DNA from: Mauremys mutica
Lineage: Eukaryota; Chordata; Testudines; Geoemydidae
Assembly (NCBI RefSeq): GCF_020497125.1
Contig: NC_059075.1
Span: forward strand, 67,103,321 to 67,167,320
DNA length: 64,000 bases
Reading direction: 5' to 3'
The position numbers and the translations under genes were made by a program. Of this stretch, positions 12,750-25,355 are shown in pieces (the stretch's first letter is position 1; each line of letters opens with the position of its first letter). The notes beneath the pieces are model-generated. The model made no database searches and was not told where the DNA came from. It was given only the letters and a program-made list of their open reading frames with translations.

Positions 12750-13885
12750 TGCTTTTCCTTTCCATGAGCTCAGCCAGCCTGGCAGTAGATATCACTTAAT
12801 CCAGGAGAGATGATTGACGACTACCAGCCTGTGTTGCTCGCTAGAACCTTGAAGCGTCGTACTGCTAGAGTGAGGCCAAGCCTGGAGTATCAGGTCTTGT
12901 CTTTCAGAAGGGGAGAGCACAGGACCACGGGTGCCTTCCACATGAGTGATTTCTCATTGCCCCATCCATCTCTTTCAGAGATTTCAATTTCTGGGACAGG
13001 AGGTGGGGAAGCAAGGGGAAGTGAATTCTCATGCAATGATGTGCTTCAACCTGTGTGCTGCTCTCACCCACCACATTTCCTCACGGTTGGCTGAGATTGT
13101 AGCAGTGCCCATCTGGCAGTGCTGAGTGTGCCACTCAGTTGTGAACATGAACCTCCTGAATGCCATGCCTGGAGGTCCCGGGGTTTGAGCCTGTGCAGTG
13201 TCTCCAGGAGAGCAGCACAGAAGGTACATCTCAGGGGAGAGTTGGGCAGAAAAGGTGACTTTATGCCCACCTATGTGCCTTCCAAGTTCTAGGCTGCCCC
13301 AGGGATATAAATAGTCCTTGGAAGAACTGAGAGCAGCCATCAGCCCATCCAAGGCTGCCTGTAGGTTGCTCTGCAGCAGACTCTGTGACACCATGTGCTA
13401 CTGACCTGCTCCCAGTCCCAACCTTGCCCTGACACACACCCTGTGCTGGAACTTGCAGATGGGACAGCATAAGGCCACTTATGGTGGATCAGGGGAATTC
13501 TCCCAGGCCAGTTCCAGCTGCTGTGTGGTCCATATACATTGCCAGAAGTGAATATAGGGGCTGGAGACAGATTTTTTTTCTAAAAGGCAAATTTGATATT
13601 TTCTATGGTGGAGCTGTGCTGCATATACCCATGAGATCAAAACAGCACCAGTTTCAAACAAGCGCCCTTTACGATTAAAAAATAATCCAGCCTCATGATT
13701 CAGAACATAAGATGACCAGCTGAGAAGTCAGGAAGAAATTGCTCCGAGCCACAGTACTATGACCAGCTTTGGCAAACACAGCCCTACAGAGTTATCCAGA
13801 CACATTATGGGGCATTTTGAAGTACCTGGCGTTGGCCACGCTCAGAAGCAGGAGCCTATGCTACATAGTGTAAGGAATAGGGTGA
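12750..13885. other. Intronic stretch, no feature recognised
   Basis: Open frames of 94-121 codons overlap on both strands around 12810-13394 without domains or consistent codon character. No mobile-element ends were seen. Confidence 0.5.
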
Positions 13886-14295
13886 CAAACGCTATGGGCC
13901 AAATTCATTTCTGCTGTAATTCCACTGAGTATAGTTGCCTGGAGTTATTCCATTGACACCAGGGATGAATTTCAGCCTTGGTACCTGCTTTAAGGACAAA
14001 AGGCATTGAAGGATCTAAAGCGTGTACCTGTTGCGAGCAGTGAGGGATGTTTGTGTATTGTCACTCAGTGATTCTAGATCAAATTTGTTCTGCTTACAAA
14101 TAGAAAGACGGTGTTTAATATCTGCCAGCCCTGCAAACATGGCCTGGGTCCGAATGTCAAGATGGGCGCTTTCCTTCTCCTCACCAGTGATAAAGATTCT
14201 GCAGGCCAAATTCTACCCCTAGTTACACCTGTGCAATACATTAGCCTTCAGTGGGACTGTACATGTGTCGCTGCGGGCCTCGTGTAAGCCTGCAG
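13886..14295. repeat. Two relics of an ancient 'gggccaaattc' repeat
   Basis: Phrases gggccaaattcatttctgct, gtaattccactgag and ggagttattccattgacacc (13890-13960), and gcaggccaaattctacccct with agttacacctgtgcaataca (14200-14245), belong to a common old amniote repeat with palindromic character. Similar relics lie near 32030, 46930, 52130 and 53400. Confidence 0.4.
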
Positions 14296-14573
14296 GAGTT
14301 TTATTACTTGTGTTGATGTGTGAGAAGGAACTAACTCAGCTTGACTCTAAACCAATAACTCTTTCCTTTAATAAAAGCCATCTCTTTGTTCGTAAACTGA
14401 GAAAATCTGATCTGCAATCACTGGGATACAATAAACACAGAACCCCAGGATGCCATTCTTTACAGTTAGCATGTCATACCAGAGCCACATTTTAAGCTGC
14501 TTGAGGTATTAGAGACATTTGAATGTTGTTGTTTTCTAAGGGGATGATTATATCATTAGCTGTTGTTTCAGAG

Positions 14574-14893
14574 CAGGGGTCGGCAACCTTTCAGAAGTGG
14601 TGTGCCGAGTCTTCATTTATTCACATTATTCACTCTAATTTAAGGTTTCGCGTGCCAGTAATACATTTTAACGTTTTTAGAAGGTCTCCTTCTATAAGTC
14701 TATAATATAGAACTAAACTATTGTTGTATGTAAAGTAAATAAGGTTTTTAAAATGTTTAAGAAGCTTCATTTAAAATTAAATTAAAATGCAGAGCCCCCC
14801 GGATGGGTGGTCAGGACCCGGGCAGTGTGAATGCCGCTGAAAATCAGCTCGCGTGCCACCTTTGGCACACATGCCATAGGTTGCCTACCCCTG
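14574..14893. mobile_element. hAT MITE, copy 2 (320 bp)
   Basis: This is the same family as 9806-10115: it shares the ends CAGGGGTCGGCAACC and GGTTGCCTACCCCTG and most of the interior. A perfect 8-bp TSD tttcagag flanks it (14566-14573 and 14894-14901). It has no coding capacity. Confidence 0.92.
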
Positions 14894-14901
14894 TTTCAGA
14901 G

Positions 14902-15475
14902 ACACAATCCTCTCATCTCCAGTCTTGGTATTATTTGTAATTTTCTAGTGTACGCTAGAAATTAGTGGCTCCCGTGCTTCAAATGTCCCTGAGAGAGCCA
15001 AACTTCGCAGCTGCAGCCTATCTCTGCAGTAGGCCAAATGAGAATTCTAGATCCAAACTTTGGATTTGCGTCCTTTCCAGGTTCGATCTTTGCAGTGCAG
15101 GTCCGTCTCAGCATTAGAGCGGTGTGAAATCCAGAGGTTTCGGTTTGCAGGAGGTCACAGGATCCTCCTCGTGTTTGCAGTCTTTGTGGGGGTTGCAGCT
15201 CATCCCCAGTTTTGGTTTGAATTTTGCATACAAAGACACTCTGTGAAACTATGCCCAAAGCAGCCGATCTGCCCTAGTTTTGCATCAGAACTACACAAAT
15301 ATGCAAGTCTTACAATTTTCTTCTCAAGCTATGCAACTCAGCTCAGATTCTCTCAGGAGCGTCTGTGCGCCTTTCACTGAGTCTGGGCCAAGTCCCAGCT
15401 TTGGAACAAAAACCAAAAGCTAGAAAACTTCATGGAGTTTTGGACTATGTTTTAAACAGCTCTAGTCTATGCTTG
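14902..15475. other. Intronic stretch, no feature recognised
   Basis: Overlapping chance frames lie on both strands (14962-15380). No element ends or exon-like segment is seen. Confidence 0.5.
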
Positions 15476-15545
15476 ATGGGGCAGCTGTGGCCTAGTGGAT
15501 TGAGTACAGGGCTGGGAATCAGAAGATTTAGAGCTCTATTCATCA
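15476..15545 (+). repeat. tRNA-derived SINE head (MIR-like)
   Basis: A-box-like TGGCCTAGTGGAT (15488-15500) and B-box-like GAGCTCTATTC (15531-15541) are spaced as in a tRNA-derived Pol III promoter. There is no acceptor-stem complementarity, so this is a SINE remnant and not a tRNA gene. Confidence 0.55.
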
Positions 15546-15929
15546 TTTCCCCACAGCCTCTGTACACCAGCTGGGCAGGGTTGCAGGACAGAAATAGGCT
15601 CCTACACACAGGCACAGAGCCAGCCCTGCACCACTGCTACAGCAGCTCCAGTGCAGGCTGGAAACAGGGTGGGTGGAGGATGGAGGGGACAAATAGGAGG
15701 ATGTGTGGCTGGGGCGTTCATTTGCCCTGTTGTTTTGTGCCAAGCAAATTCCCATGTGGCCAGCTGACCATAGGGTGGGTCAAACTGGTCCTCCAGCTGC
15801 TGTGTAAGGGAGGTCCAAGAAGCTTCCCCCCATCCCTAACCTGATGCATGTGCAGGGATGAATCTGACTGTTGAATTTTATTCCTGACTGACACTGACAC
15901 TTGATGGAACATTATGCATGTCAATTATA

Positions 15930-16035
15930 CCCTCTGTGCCTCAGTTTCCCCCATCTGAAAACAGGAATAACACCAAATTTTAGAAAGTGCTTTGAGATCC
16001 TCAGGTGAAAAGCACTATTGAAGTGCAAAGATAAC
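15930..16035 (+). repeat. MIR/L2-like relic
   Basis: The run ctctgtgcctcagtttcccc, catctgaaaacagg and gaaagtgctttgagatcctc follows the order seen in MIR/L2 3' regions. It may be the distal part of the SINE whose head is at 15476. Confidence 0.6.
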
Positions 16036-17810
16036 GAAAGATCAAAATCAGTTGCTTTTTTTAAAGGTACAGAACATGTATTTTTTAGCCTTCGTTCTGG
16101 TCATATGTCTTTTCAAGATGGCTAAACAAATAGCTGGGGGGACAGACGGGCAGAAGGGATGGGAGACAGAAAGAATCAGAAAAACAGAGCAGCCAGGTGA
16201 TAAACAAAGACAGACAGACACTCTGGTAAACAGACAGAGCGGAAGGTTCCCATTCATGACAGTCTTCCCAGCGTACGTATAGCACAATTTCCATGTAAGA
16301 GCTGTGATGCTCACTTGAGGGCACATGTGAACCGAACTGGAAGAGAGCTGAGGCTGGAATAGGGAGGGAGCGAAGCTCAAGCACCGATGCCATTTCAACC
16401 TAATTACACTCAAGCTGGACAGAAAAGCCAGTTCAGAGTTTGCACAGAGGAAACACACACAATCCTCCTCCAGTCTGACACCACTGTTTTCCTGCACTCG
16501 GACAGATCTCAGTTCTTGCCTCCCTTGGGATGTTCCATAGCTTTGGGATCTTGATTCATAAGGAACCCTCTAAGGCAAAGTAGGGGAAAGCACTCTTAGA
16601 ACGGTCAAGGGTTTTTATTCTTAACATACATGGACAGGGCAGGGTTTGGGGACTGATAAAGCCAGAGCTATTTAGAGCAGCAATCCCTGTGCTGACTTTA
16701 AGAGGATCCGTTGTCAAAGTGCGGCATGAGGTTTTAGCCATACTGCTCTCACCAAAGCCAATGAGAGCCACGGGACTAAAACCTAGTGAGTGGTTTGATG
16801 AAGCTGGAGTGAATGGTGCTTCAGTCACATATTGTCATGTTTTATTCGAAGAAGGTGTCTGACTTCCAAAGTGCTCCTACCAGAAGGTTAGGGATACAAG
16901 GCGTTCATCTTTAGAGGCCTGTGCCTCTGTGGCTTTGTTCTTTCTGTACTCATGTACGCCAGTGCACGGTGAACATAAAACACTCCCATTCGGACTGGGC
17001 AGCATTTTACACTCGCCCTGCACTGGTGTAAGCAGTTGCAGAAGGGGCAGAGCAACAGTGAATGGGGCCCTGTGTGAGCAGCTTGAATCCAGCAGAGGTC
17101 AGTAGTTCGCACAAGCGTTTGTTATCTGCTGGCTGTTTGCTGACCTATATGAAATGAATTGGAGGTATCAGTCCAGCTCCTAATGGACCAGCATCTATTT
17201 AAAAAATAGTCATCTGTCTACACCACAAATGCAGAGTAATTAAAAGATTCTCCTGAGTTGTAGGATGGTTGTGCGCCTTACAGGTGAAAGAAATAGTGGG
17301 GGAAGGGAATCATGTGACTATGTCTGGTTACTATGTATTAGTTTAATAAAAAAAACACTATCTGTCTTGCTTCTGGATGGGGCAAACCCATGCACACACA
17401 GCCCTCCTGTTCGTTGTGTACTAACTCTCATCCCTCCGTCACCCCCTTTTGCCGGTCTTAGCCAAAGACAAGGACTGAATGGGCCTTGGAGACTGAACTC
17501 CCATCTCTCCCTCAGTGGCGGCTAATGTATAGCTCCTACTATTTCTTACTTCCCATAAGCTTTGACATGCCGTGAAATCAGAATGGGGGGTGGGGGAGAA
17601 ATGACACGGTGGGTAGAGTGACAAGATTTGTGAATTTAAAAGCTGTGACACCTTCCTTACAATTGTCCAGGGGGTGAGGGAGTTGCATTGAGAGGGTCTT
17701 GACAGCTGAAAGGGGGAATCGGATGTAGTCACATATTTGGATGGGTTTAGGGTAAGTGGCTAGAGAGGGTGGGAGAGGACAAGTATGGGCATTTGTCACC
17801 AGGTAGTGAG
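16036..17810. other. Intronic stretch, no feature recognised
   Basis: It contains an acag/gaca-rich patch (16140-16240) and chance frames up to 149 codons on minus (16048-16497). No mobile-element boundaries or exons were identified. Confidence 0.5.
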
Positions 17811-19348
17811 GAATCATAGAATCATAGAATCTCAGGGTTGGAAGGGACCTCAGGAGGTCATCTAGTCCAACCCCCTGCTCAAAGCAGGACCAAACCCAAC
17901 TAAATCATCCCAGCCAGGGCTTTGTCAAGCCTGACCTTAAAAACCTCTAAGGAAGGAGATTCCACTACCTCCCTAGGTAACCCATTCCAGTTCTTCACCA
18001 CCCTACTAGTGAAAAAGTTTTTCCTAATATCCAACCTAAACCTCCCCCTCTGCAACTTGAGACCATTACTCCTTGTTCTGTCATCTTCTACCACTGAGAA
18101 CAGTCTAGATCCATCCTCTTTGGAACTCCCTTTCAGGTAGTTGAAAGCAGCTATCAAATCCCCCCTCATTCTTCTCTTCTGCAGACTAAACAATCCCAGT
18201 TCCCTCAGCCTCTCCTCATAAGTCATGTGCTCCAGCCCCCTAATCATTTTTGTTGCCCTCCGCTGGACTCTCTCCAATTTATCCACATCCTTCTTGTAGT
18301 GTGGGGCCCAAAACTGGACACAGTACTCCAAATGAGGCCTCACCAGTGCTGAGTAGAGGGGAATGATCACATCCCTCGATCTGCTGGAAATGCCCCTACT
18401 TATACAACCCAAAATGCCATTAGCCTTCTTGGCAACAAGGGCACACTGTTGACTCATATTCAGCTTTTCGTCCACCGTAACCCCTAGGTCCTTTTCTGCA
18501 GAACTGCTGCCCAGCCATTCGGTCCCTAGTCTGTAGCAGTGCATGGGATTCTTCCGTCCTAAGTGCAGGACTCTGCACTTGTCCTTGTTGAACCTCATCA
18601 TATTTCTTTTGGCCCAATCCTCTAATTTGTCTAGGTCCCTCTGTATCCTAGCCCTACCCTCCAGCGTATCAACCACTCCTCCCAGTTTAGTGTCATCTGC
18701 AAACTTGCTAAGGGTGCAGTCCACACCATCCTCCAGATCGTTAATGAAGATATTGAATAAAACCGGCCCCAGCACCGACCCTTGGGGCACTCCACTTGAT
18801 ACCGGCTGCCAACTAGACATGGAACCATTGATCACTACCCGTTGAGCCCGACCATCTAGCCAGTTTTCTATCCACCTTACCGTCCATTCATCCAGCCCAT
18901 ACTTCTTTAACTTGCTGGCAAGAATACTGTGGGAGACTGTATCAAAAGCTTTGCTAAAGTCCAGAAATAGCACATCCACTGCTTTCCCCTCATCCACAGA
19001 GCCGGTTATCTCATCATAGAAGGCAATTAGGTTAGTCAGGCATGACTTGCCCTTGGTGAATCCATGCTGACTGTTCCTGATCACTTTCCCCTCCTTTAAG
19101 TGGTTCAGGATTGATTCCTTGAGGACCTGTTCCATGATTTTTCCAGGGACTGAGGTGAGACTGACTGGCCTGTAGTTCCCTGGATCTTCCTTCTTCCCTT
19201 TTTTAAAGATGGGCACTACATTAGCTTTTTTCCAGTCATCCGGACTGACGGTGACTGGATCTGGGGCAGGTGTTACTGGGGAGTGATGGGTATGGATGTA
19301 GTCAATAAGGTCAGTAAGGGTTGAAATGGGCATGGACTGAGAATACAT
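17811..19348 (-). mobile_element. CR1 LINE, 5'-truncated, young copy
   Basis: Read on minus, the element ends in the CR1 3' signature, a short tandem of attctatgattc at 17811-17830. Homology to CR1 reverse transcriptase runs up to about 19245, where the recognisable DDWKKANVV segment begins. The open frame continues to 19348, probably through flanking DNA or a divergent 5' segment. The endonuclease and ORF1 are missing. The long uninterrupted frame indicates a relatively recent insertion. Confidence 0.93.
17900..19348 (-). CDS. CR1 reverse transcriptase, C-terminal part (482 codons, truncated)
   Basis: This is the reverse transcriptase of the CR1 LINE, which copies its RNA at a nicked target site. 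Visible motifs are [15 protein letters not shown] (about residues 37-51), [10 protein letters not shown] (127-136), [12 protein letters not shown] (184-195) and the catalytic FADD box (216-219), followed by the thumb and C-terminal region ending [10 protein letters not shown] complete CR1 ORF2 also carries an N-terminal endonuclease; that is absent, so the copy cannot move by itself. The first ~36 residues do not look like CR1 and may be flanking DNA read through by chance. There is no frameshift or internal stop. Not a host gene. Confidence 0.92.
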   Translation of the reverse strand: MYSQSMPISTLTDLIDYIHTHHSPVTPAPDPVTVSPDDWKKANVVPIFKKGKKEDPGNYRPVSLTSVPGKIMEQVLKESILNHLKEGKVIRNSQHGFTKGKSCLTNLIAFYDEITGSVDEGKAVDVLFLDFSKAFDTVSHSILASKLKKYGLDEWTVRWIENWLDGRAQRVVINGSMSSWQPVSSGVPQGSVLGPVLFNIFINDLEDGVDCTLSKFADDTKLGGVVDTLEGRARIQRDLDKLEDWAKRNMMRFNKDKCRVLHLGRKNPMHCYRLGTEWLGSSSAEKDLGVTVDEKLNMSQQCALVAKKANGILGCISRGISSRSRDVIIPLYSALVRPHLEYCVQFWAPHYKKDVDKLERVQRRATKMIRGLEHMTYEERLRELGLFSLQKRRMRGDLIAAFNYLKGSSKEDGSRLFSVVEDDRTRSNGLKLQRGRFRLDIRKNFFTSRVVKNWNGLPREVVESPSLEVFKVRLDKALAGMI

Positions 19349-19857
19349 ATCAGCCAGGGAGGGAGAGGTTGTGGATGGGATTGAGTTTGGGGCTCAGGTC
19401 CCGTACAGAATGGGGCTCATTTCTTTCTCTCCTTTTCCCCAACCTTCCTCCCTCCCCCAGTCATTCATTCTCCCACTTTTAAGCACCTCCTTACCCATTA
19501 TGGTTTTCATCTGTCTCTCTGCCAGCCTCTTGAAGCTGCCCATGCTACTTCATGCAGCAGGAGGTGCAACTTCAAAAGGCTAATGGAAGGAGCAGGCTGT
19601 AAACTGGGGCCCGGGGCCAGAACTGAGGTAGCTAGACTCTGAAATCACCACTAAGGTAGGGCAAGGAGCAGGCGCCAGCGAGGAGTGGCAGTAGGAAAGG
19701 ATGAAGAGGAAGAGTAGATGAGGAGCAAGGGTAGGAGTGTGTGTATGTGGGGGGGGGGGTTGGTGGAAGGAGTCCCCAGTTTCTAACTGCCAGAGCCACA
19801 GGCTCTCCCTGAGAATCTGGCTGGACTCCTGCCTCAGATGCCACCAGCAGGAGCAAT
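19349..19857. other. Intronic stretch, G-run only
   Basis: A poly-G run lies near 19749-19760. No exon is seen. It separates the CR1 from the next hAT element. Confidence 0.5.
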
Positions 19858-20206
19858 CAGGGCCGCCCAGAGGATTTGGGGGCCTGGGGTCTTCGGTGGC
19901 GGAGGGCCCCCGCCGCCGAATTGCTGCCGAAGACCCGGCACTTCGACGGCGGGTCCTGGGGCGGAAGGACCCCCCGCCGCAGGTCTTTGGGGCACTTCGA
20001 CGGCGGGTCCCGGGGCGGAAGGACCCCCAACCGCCGAAGACCCGGAGCAGAAGAAGTTCCGGGGGCCTGGGCCCCACAAGAGTTTTCCAGGGCCCCCGGA
20101 GTGAGTGAAGGACCCTGCTCCAGGGCCCCCGAAAAACTCTCATGGGGGCCCCTGCTGGGCCCGGGGCAAATTGCCCCACTTGCCCCCCCACCCCGGGGCA
20201 GCCCTG
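19858..20206. mobile_element. GC-rich hAT MITE (349 bp)
   Basis: The ends CAGGGCCGCCCAGAGG and GGGGCAGCCCTG are inverted. The 8-bp TSD ggagcaat is perfect (19850-19857 and 20207-20214). Internally, a unit containing gcacttcgacggcgggtcc is repeated at about 19937 and 19988. The CpG-rich interior gives long open frames on both strands, which are artefacts of composition. Confidence 0.88.
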
Positions 20207-21414
20207 GGAGCAATTCTGCAAATGGAATTTAACTGACAGTTATGTTGCTGATACCTAAGACAGAATAGACTCCTGTAGCTATATTGGCTCTGTAGGGCTA
20301 ATGGAAGCAAAACCATGTAGGAGCTGGTATGACTCAGAGAAGACCAAGGAGAAGTTCTGTTGAGTAAGAAGGGCCTGTTTATACATACTTACTTTTCTGA
20401 CTGTAACTGCATTTTAAAAGCTGTGTCCCTTCTGCCGATCAAGGACCCTGGGATGATTCGAGGCTAAATGTGACTTGGATTGATCAGAAACGTGGGTTGC
20501 CAAAAGTACTCTCTAGGGAGAGAGAATTCCACATGTGAAGGCAGGAATGGGAGGAAGAGGTATAAAGAAAAATTACAGGAGCAAGATAGGAGGAGGCTTC
20601 TCGGGAAAAATATGTTTGTGTCTGAGAGTGGTGGTTCACTGAATTTAATTCTCCACAGTAGAGCCCAGTTGAGCATGCTGGTTTGGTATGCAGTCTTTGT
20701 TCCCTTTTGTATGTCCTTTGGAGGATGGCACTCTAAACAATGAAGGGTAGAGACAGTGTGTTATGTACAGTAGGCACGGTGGAGCTCCGGACAGGACTGG
20801 GAGGAGTTGTGACACAGCAGCTCCCACATTACACTGGGTGGCACCTGAACTTCTGCTTTGTTTTTTCTAGTTCTGACTTCCTTTCTGCTAACAGGAAGCT
20901 GTTCTGAAGCTGTCTCAGCCAGGACAGGAGCCAGTTAGGAGAATCAGAAACCATCACAGGAGGCCATCTTTTCTCACTAATTTCTTTTTCCTGTTTTCCA
21001 TCCAAATTAATACCCACAGGACCAGTTCAAATCTGAGTCCCTGCCAAGAAGGTACCTCATATTGAATCATGGCAATACAGAAGCCCTGTGCTGACTCAGT
21101 CTTTGCTTGATCTTATGAGAAATTATTCTCCTGAGATTTTCAGAAGACTTTTCCCCTTTAGCCCGGTTCCCCATTCCTCAAGCCGTTGGCTGAATGGAGG
21201 TGGATAATATGGAGGAGTCGTCTTCTTCTTTCAGAACTTCATAAAGTAATTTCCCCTTCCCTTCTTCCTGGCTGAACAGCAGAAACAGAGTCAATATGAG
21301 CTTGCAATGCAATATGGCGGTAATATTAGCCAATATGATTTAGGGCTGAATGCATAGAAACATCTGGGCACTGTAGAGAGGTAATCAGTAATATGTCCCT
21401 CATGCTACTGTACC
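20207..21414. other. Intronic stretch, no feature recognised
   Basis: No exon, repeat boundary or tandem array is visible. Confidence 0.5.
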
Positions 21415-22925
21415 TGGCATTCTGAGTTCATTTCTGGGCACCTCAATAACAGAACTGTTTACAACTACTGGAGGGATTTCAGAGAACAACAATCAAATGA
21501 CAAAGAGGCTGAAAAGACTAATTTATGTGGAAAGATGAAAATAAGTAATGCATAGTTTGGCTGAGCAGCAACTAAGGATGCCAGACTATAGCCCTCTACA
21601 AAGGTGTGAAGGGTGTAAACATTGAGGAGAGGAAGGAATAGTTTAGGGTAGTCCAAGGTGGCAGTAGTAGGAGTAATGAGAGAGCCTAAATACTCTATCA
21701 GGAAATTCTTCCTGGCAGTGAGTTCTGTTAGACTGTAGAATAGTCTTGCAATGGAAGTGGCAGAAGCCCTATTGTTTGGGTCACTTAAAAGTAGTCTAGA
21801 CAAAGCATTGAACAATGCACTCTAGAGCAGGGGTTCCCAATCTTTTTTCCCTGAGGCACCGTCAGCCACTATTAACACTTCTTGAGGAAGATTATTAATT
21901 TTAATTATTACATACATATAAACTATATCACTGTAAATAAACAATGTGCATATTTCCTTTTCATTTTAATGTAAACAATTGCAATGAGAGAAATCTCTAG
22001 CAATATGCACTCAAAGAAGTGCTTCAGGATCTTTGAAACCAAACAGTTTTAGTAAAACTACACTTTAAAAAAAATGTTGAAAGCAAAATGTGGTGTTCAG
22101 ATAGGGAAAACACAATGTATAAAACTGAACAATAAGCAACACAACAATGTTAACAAAATTGTTAAACATGTTGTTATTGATTTTAAAACAAAATAGTTGT
22201 CCAACTTTGAACACTATATGGTGTTTTCTATTTTATTAGTGTAAAATCTAAATTTCTGAGTTGTGTAAGTAAAGACCCAACCTTACTCTTTGCTAATTAG
22301 TAAAGAATCAAATATTGTAAATAAAAATATAAAATAAGTTATATTATAACACACACATTTTCTTACCACTTTCTGTATTTTTTTGGCTGGCTTATTTCGT
22401 GTAGCTGTAAATGGTCTGGGACTTTCATTATTTTCTCCACCAGTGCACCCTTCTCATTTCTGAAAAATAAATCAATCCATGTCGGATTGAAATACTGCTT
22501 GCCGTTTTTTACAGTTGCAAATGGTGGACTGTGTTTGTTGCTAGGTTACCTTGCAGTGCAACACACCGTTGTACTCGCGAGAATTAAACTTGACATATTG
22601 CAGCTTGGTTTTTAAATAAATAAGTAAATGATTTTCCCCTATACTCTTACTCTGTCCAACATAAACACCTCAAAACATGACATTTATAAAGCTTTTATTT
22701 GATTACACGATTCACATTGAGTTAAAAATTTACTAAGAGCTTGACTGGAGAATGCAGTTGCGCCGGCAGACCACCCAGAAGCACATTGTGGCCCACTTTT
22801 GGGCTGTGGCCCACCCTTTGGGAACCCCTGCTCTAGGCAACACACCAGCAGTGGCAAAGGGGGTGAACTAGGTGACCAAATGGGTCTTTTCCATCTCCAG
22901 CCTCTCTGATTCTATCATTCAAAGG
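21415..22925 (+). mobile_element. Old CR1/L3-type LINE 3' end, interrupted by a hAT
   Basis: Phrases in order are tctgggcacctcaataacag, ctggagggatttcagagaac, aaagaggctgaaaagactaa, ggaaattcttcctggcagtg, tagacaaagcattgaac, and, after the hAT, gtcttttccatctccagcct with tctgattctatcatt. This is the sense-strand 3' part of an old CR1/L3 LINE, split at 21828-22830. The coding frame is destroyed. Confidence 0.7.
21828..22830. mobile_element. hAT non-autonomous transposon, AT-rich (1003 bp)
   Basis: The termini CAGGGGTTCCCAA and TTGGGAACCCCTG are perfect inverted repeats. The flanks ctctagag (21820-21827) and ctctaggc (22831-22838) are an 8-bp TSD with two mismatches. The interior is AT-rich and non-coding. 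It is inserted in an old CR1/L3 LINE. Confidence 0.88.
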
Positions 22926-25343
22926 AAGTAAAAGCCTCCAGGGCTAGAGACTATTGTGAAGAGCATGGCTCTCCTCATTCTTAACCTTCCTCTCTCCCTT
23001 CATCCCCGACCTCATGTCCTCACCAACATCTCCATAGCAACACTGTGTTGCTAAAGAATAGAGAAGACATCTAAATATAGCTTCCAAATCTCCATGCCTA
23101 CAGCTAAAAGCACTAGGCTGCTAATGCAAGACAGTAGAGAATGCACAATGGACAGGAGCCGAGAATGATTCAGTGGGATTGCCAGGCGGGGCCCTGAAGT
23201 CATTTCCAGTCGAATGCCCGCTTCATATGCATGCAGGGCACCCAAAGGCATTTTGAGGCAGTTCACTCCTCCATCTAAATTCCTGGGGATTTCCAGTCAT
23301 TCAGCCTACTGGATTTCTGGGTACATGTTTTACAGAAAACAAAACCACCTCCAGTGCTTCATCAGGCTATCAGAATCCATGATGGGTTTTGACATCGCAG
23401 CCTCTTGCAATAATACATAAAACTAAAGTGGAACAGGAGAAATTAGAGGATATGAAAGTCCTAAACAAGGAATCAGGGTTGATGTCTTTTTCCTTTTTTC
23501 TTATATTCTGAACTGGCTAAGGGCAATTCCAGTGTGGTTGTTTTTTAAAACTGGACCTTTATAAAAGAAAAAAATGTTTGTGCAATGATGCAAACATTCT
23601 AGAGAGACTGGGTGGGATATAGAGCCTTTCACTTCCTGGCCACTGGGTCAAACCAAACCCTGGTAGGTATTGACAAAATTTTGTTTGTTTCGTGAGCTCT
23701 GTAAAATGAGTCAATAGTCTCCGTCTAATTCTGAGGTGTCAGGTACTCACATTGGGAACTAGCTGGCAAACTCAACAGAGAGCTCAAAGTATGAATGAGC
23801 CATGAAGACCAAACTTCCTTCTCACTCCTAGAAGTGGCCCCTACTGGTCATTATTGAAGCAAGTTGGTGTCTCAGTGTAAAAAACCCTGCACTGCAGCTG
23901 TCCATGCTGTCATCTGTCCTGTGCGTAAATAGAAAACTTCAGTCTCCAGAGCTGACGGGCTGGAACTTTCACAAACATTTAAATGGATTTTTGAATGGGG
24001 AATTTCAGCAAAGATCACACACAGGACTGGAGAGGTTCATAGTGACAACTGGATTTAAAAAAAGAGAGCCAGGGAAAAAATGTTGAAAGTGGCTAGTATA
24101 ATACCAGCCAGCTTACATGTCCCCTCTCAGCCAATCAGATTGAAGGATTCTGCTGAAGGAGAGGGATATCAAGAAGAATTGTTCTGCCCTCTTTTGCAGA
24201 AGTTTTTAAGCCTAATCTCTGTGTCTTTCATGGTAAAGAATCCTCGGTATTAGACAGTTTTATCATGTTTGAAAAATTGAAATTTAGAGTGCTTTGGAAA
24301 AATATTTATTTGGCAGAACTTGGGTAATTCTACTAAGCTCACAGAGCATTTTCTTGTGCTTTCCCATCATGTCCTTTGTAGCCCTGCCAAGCTCTCTGTG
24401 TTGAGTGGGTGACAGCTGCCATTTAATAGCTTGGCTGCTGACTCGTGTAGTTGACATGTGGGGGTATGTTGCATCTCTAGTGTTGTCCTAAGTACTATAT
24501 GGGCGACTGAAGGTTACCTTTAAAAATTCTCAGAAAGACTAAAAGGGGTTAAAAGGCTTACCTGCCTGTCTAGTAACATAAGGGGTCTGATTTTTCTTTG
24601 CCATTCACTTTCTATAGTCATTTACATATTTGCAAAGTGTGTGTGAAATGCTACTGTGCTGAACTGGTGAGGATTCACCCCCACTTTGCCCAGGTGTAAA
24701 TGTCAGTCCAGGGTGCAAGGCCCCACATGTAGGCTGCCTCCCTGGCAGGGTATGCAATCTCTTCACAGAGTGCACCAGAACTGGGAATGTGAAGCTGCCT
24801 ATAAATGGAAAGTGAAACTGACCAGTTTAGTTTCACAGTCCAAACTGAGTGAAGGGCAAAAGTTTAACAGATACTGTCTGTGGTGAAAAATAAATGAAGA
24901 TCATCACAGCTCTTTCACTGTTACTATTCTAAGGGGTGATAACACAAGGATAAACCTTTTTAAAAAAAACGTATGGCTTTGGTCTTGACTGTGTCCCTTT
25001 TAATTACCAAATGCCAGCTGCTAAAGCATTTCCCCATAGCTCTAATTGAAACACAGGCCAGTTTACTAATTAGCCAAGATTACAAGGGGAATACACACAA
25101 GCAAATTGCTTTTTCTGTCAATATTTCTTTCTTCCTCCTACTGAGACCTGGTACAACATGAGCAATCTCTTCCCGCCCAAGCAGGTTAGATGGCAAGGTT
25201 CTCTGTTCCCTAGGCAGGGAGCCACGCACAGATCAGAGGGGTGGAGAGGCAACATAGGATTACAAGCAGGGCTGCCTGTTTACAACCCATGATGCCGCAG
25301 CTTTGTGTGAGGGCAGTGTACAATGGGAAAGTAGGCAACTTCC
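22926..25343. other. Intronic stretch, no feature recognised
   Basis: No element ends or exon were seen in 2.4 kb. Open frames are 78 codons or fewer. Confidence 0.5.
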
Positions 25344-25355
25344 TCAGCATATACC

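Noticed and set aside
15365..15844. 159-codon plus-strand frame
   Set aside because: It crosses a SINE head and has no recognisable domain or splice signal.
18543..18845. Plus-strand frame opposite the CR1 reverse transcriptase
   Set aside because: It is the antisense of a well-supported minus-strand coding region.
19580..20232. Overlapping open frames of 118-213 codons on both strands
   Set aside because: They lie in or across the GC-rich hAT MITE. Opposite-strand frames of similar length and low-complexity Pro/Gly/Arg content show a composition effect.
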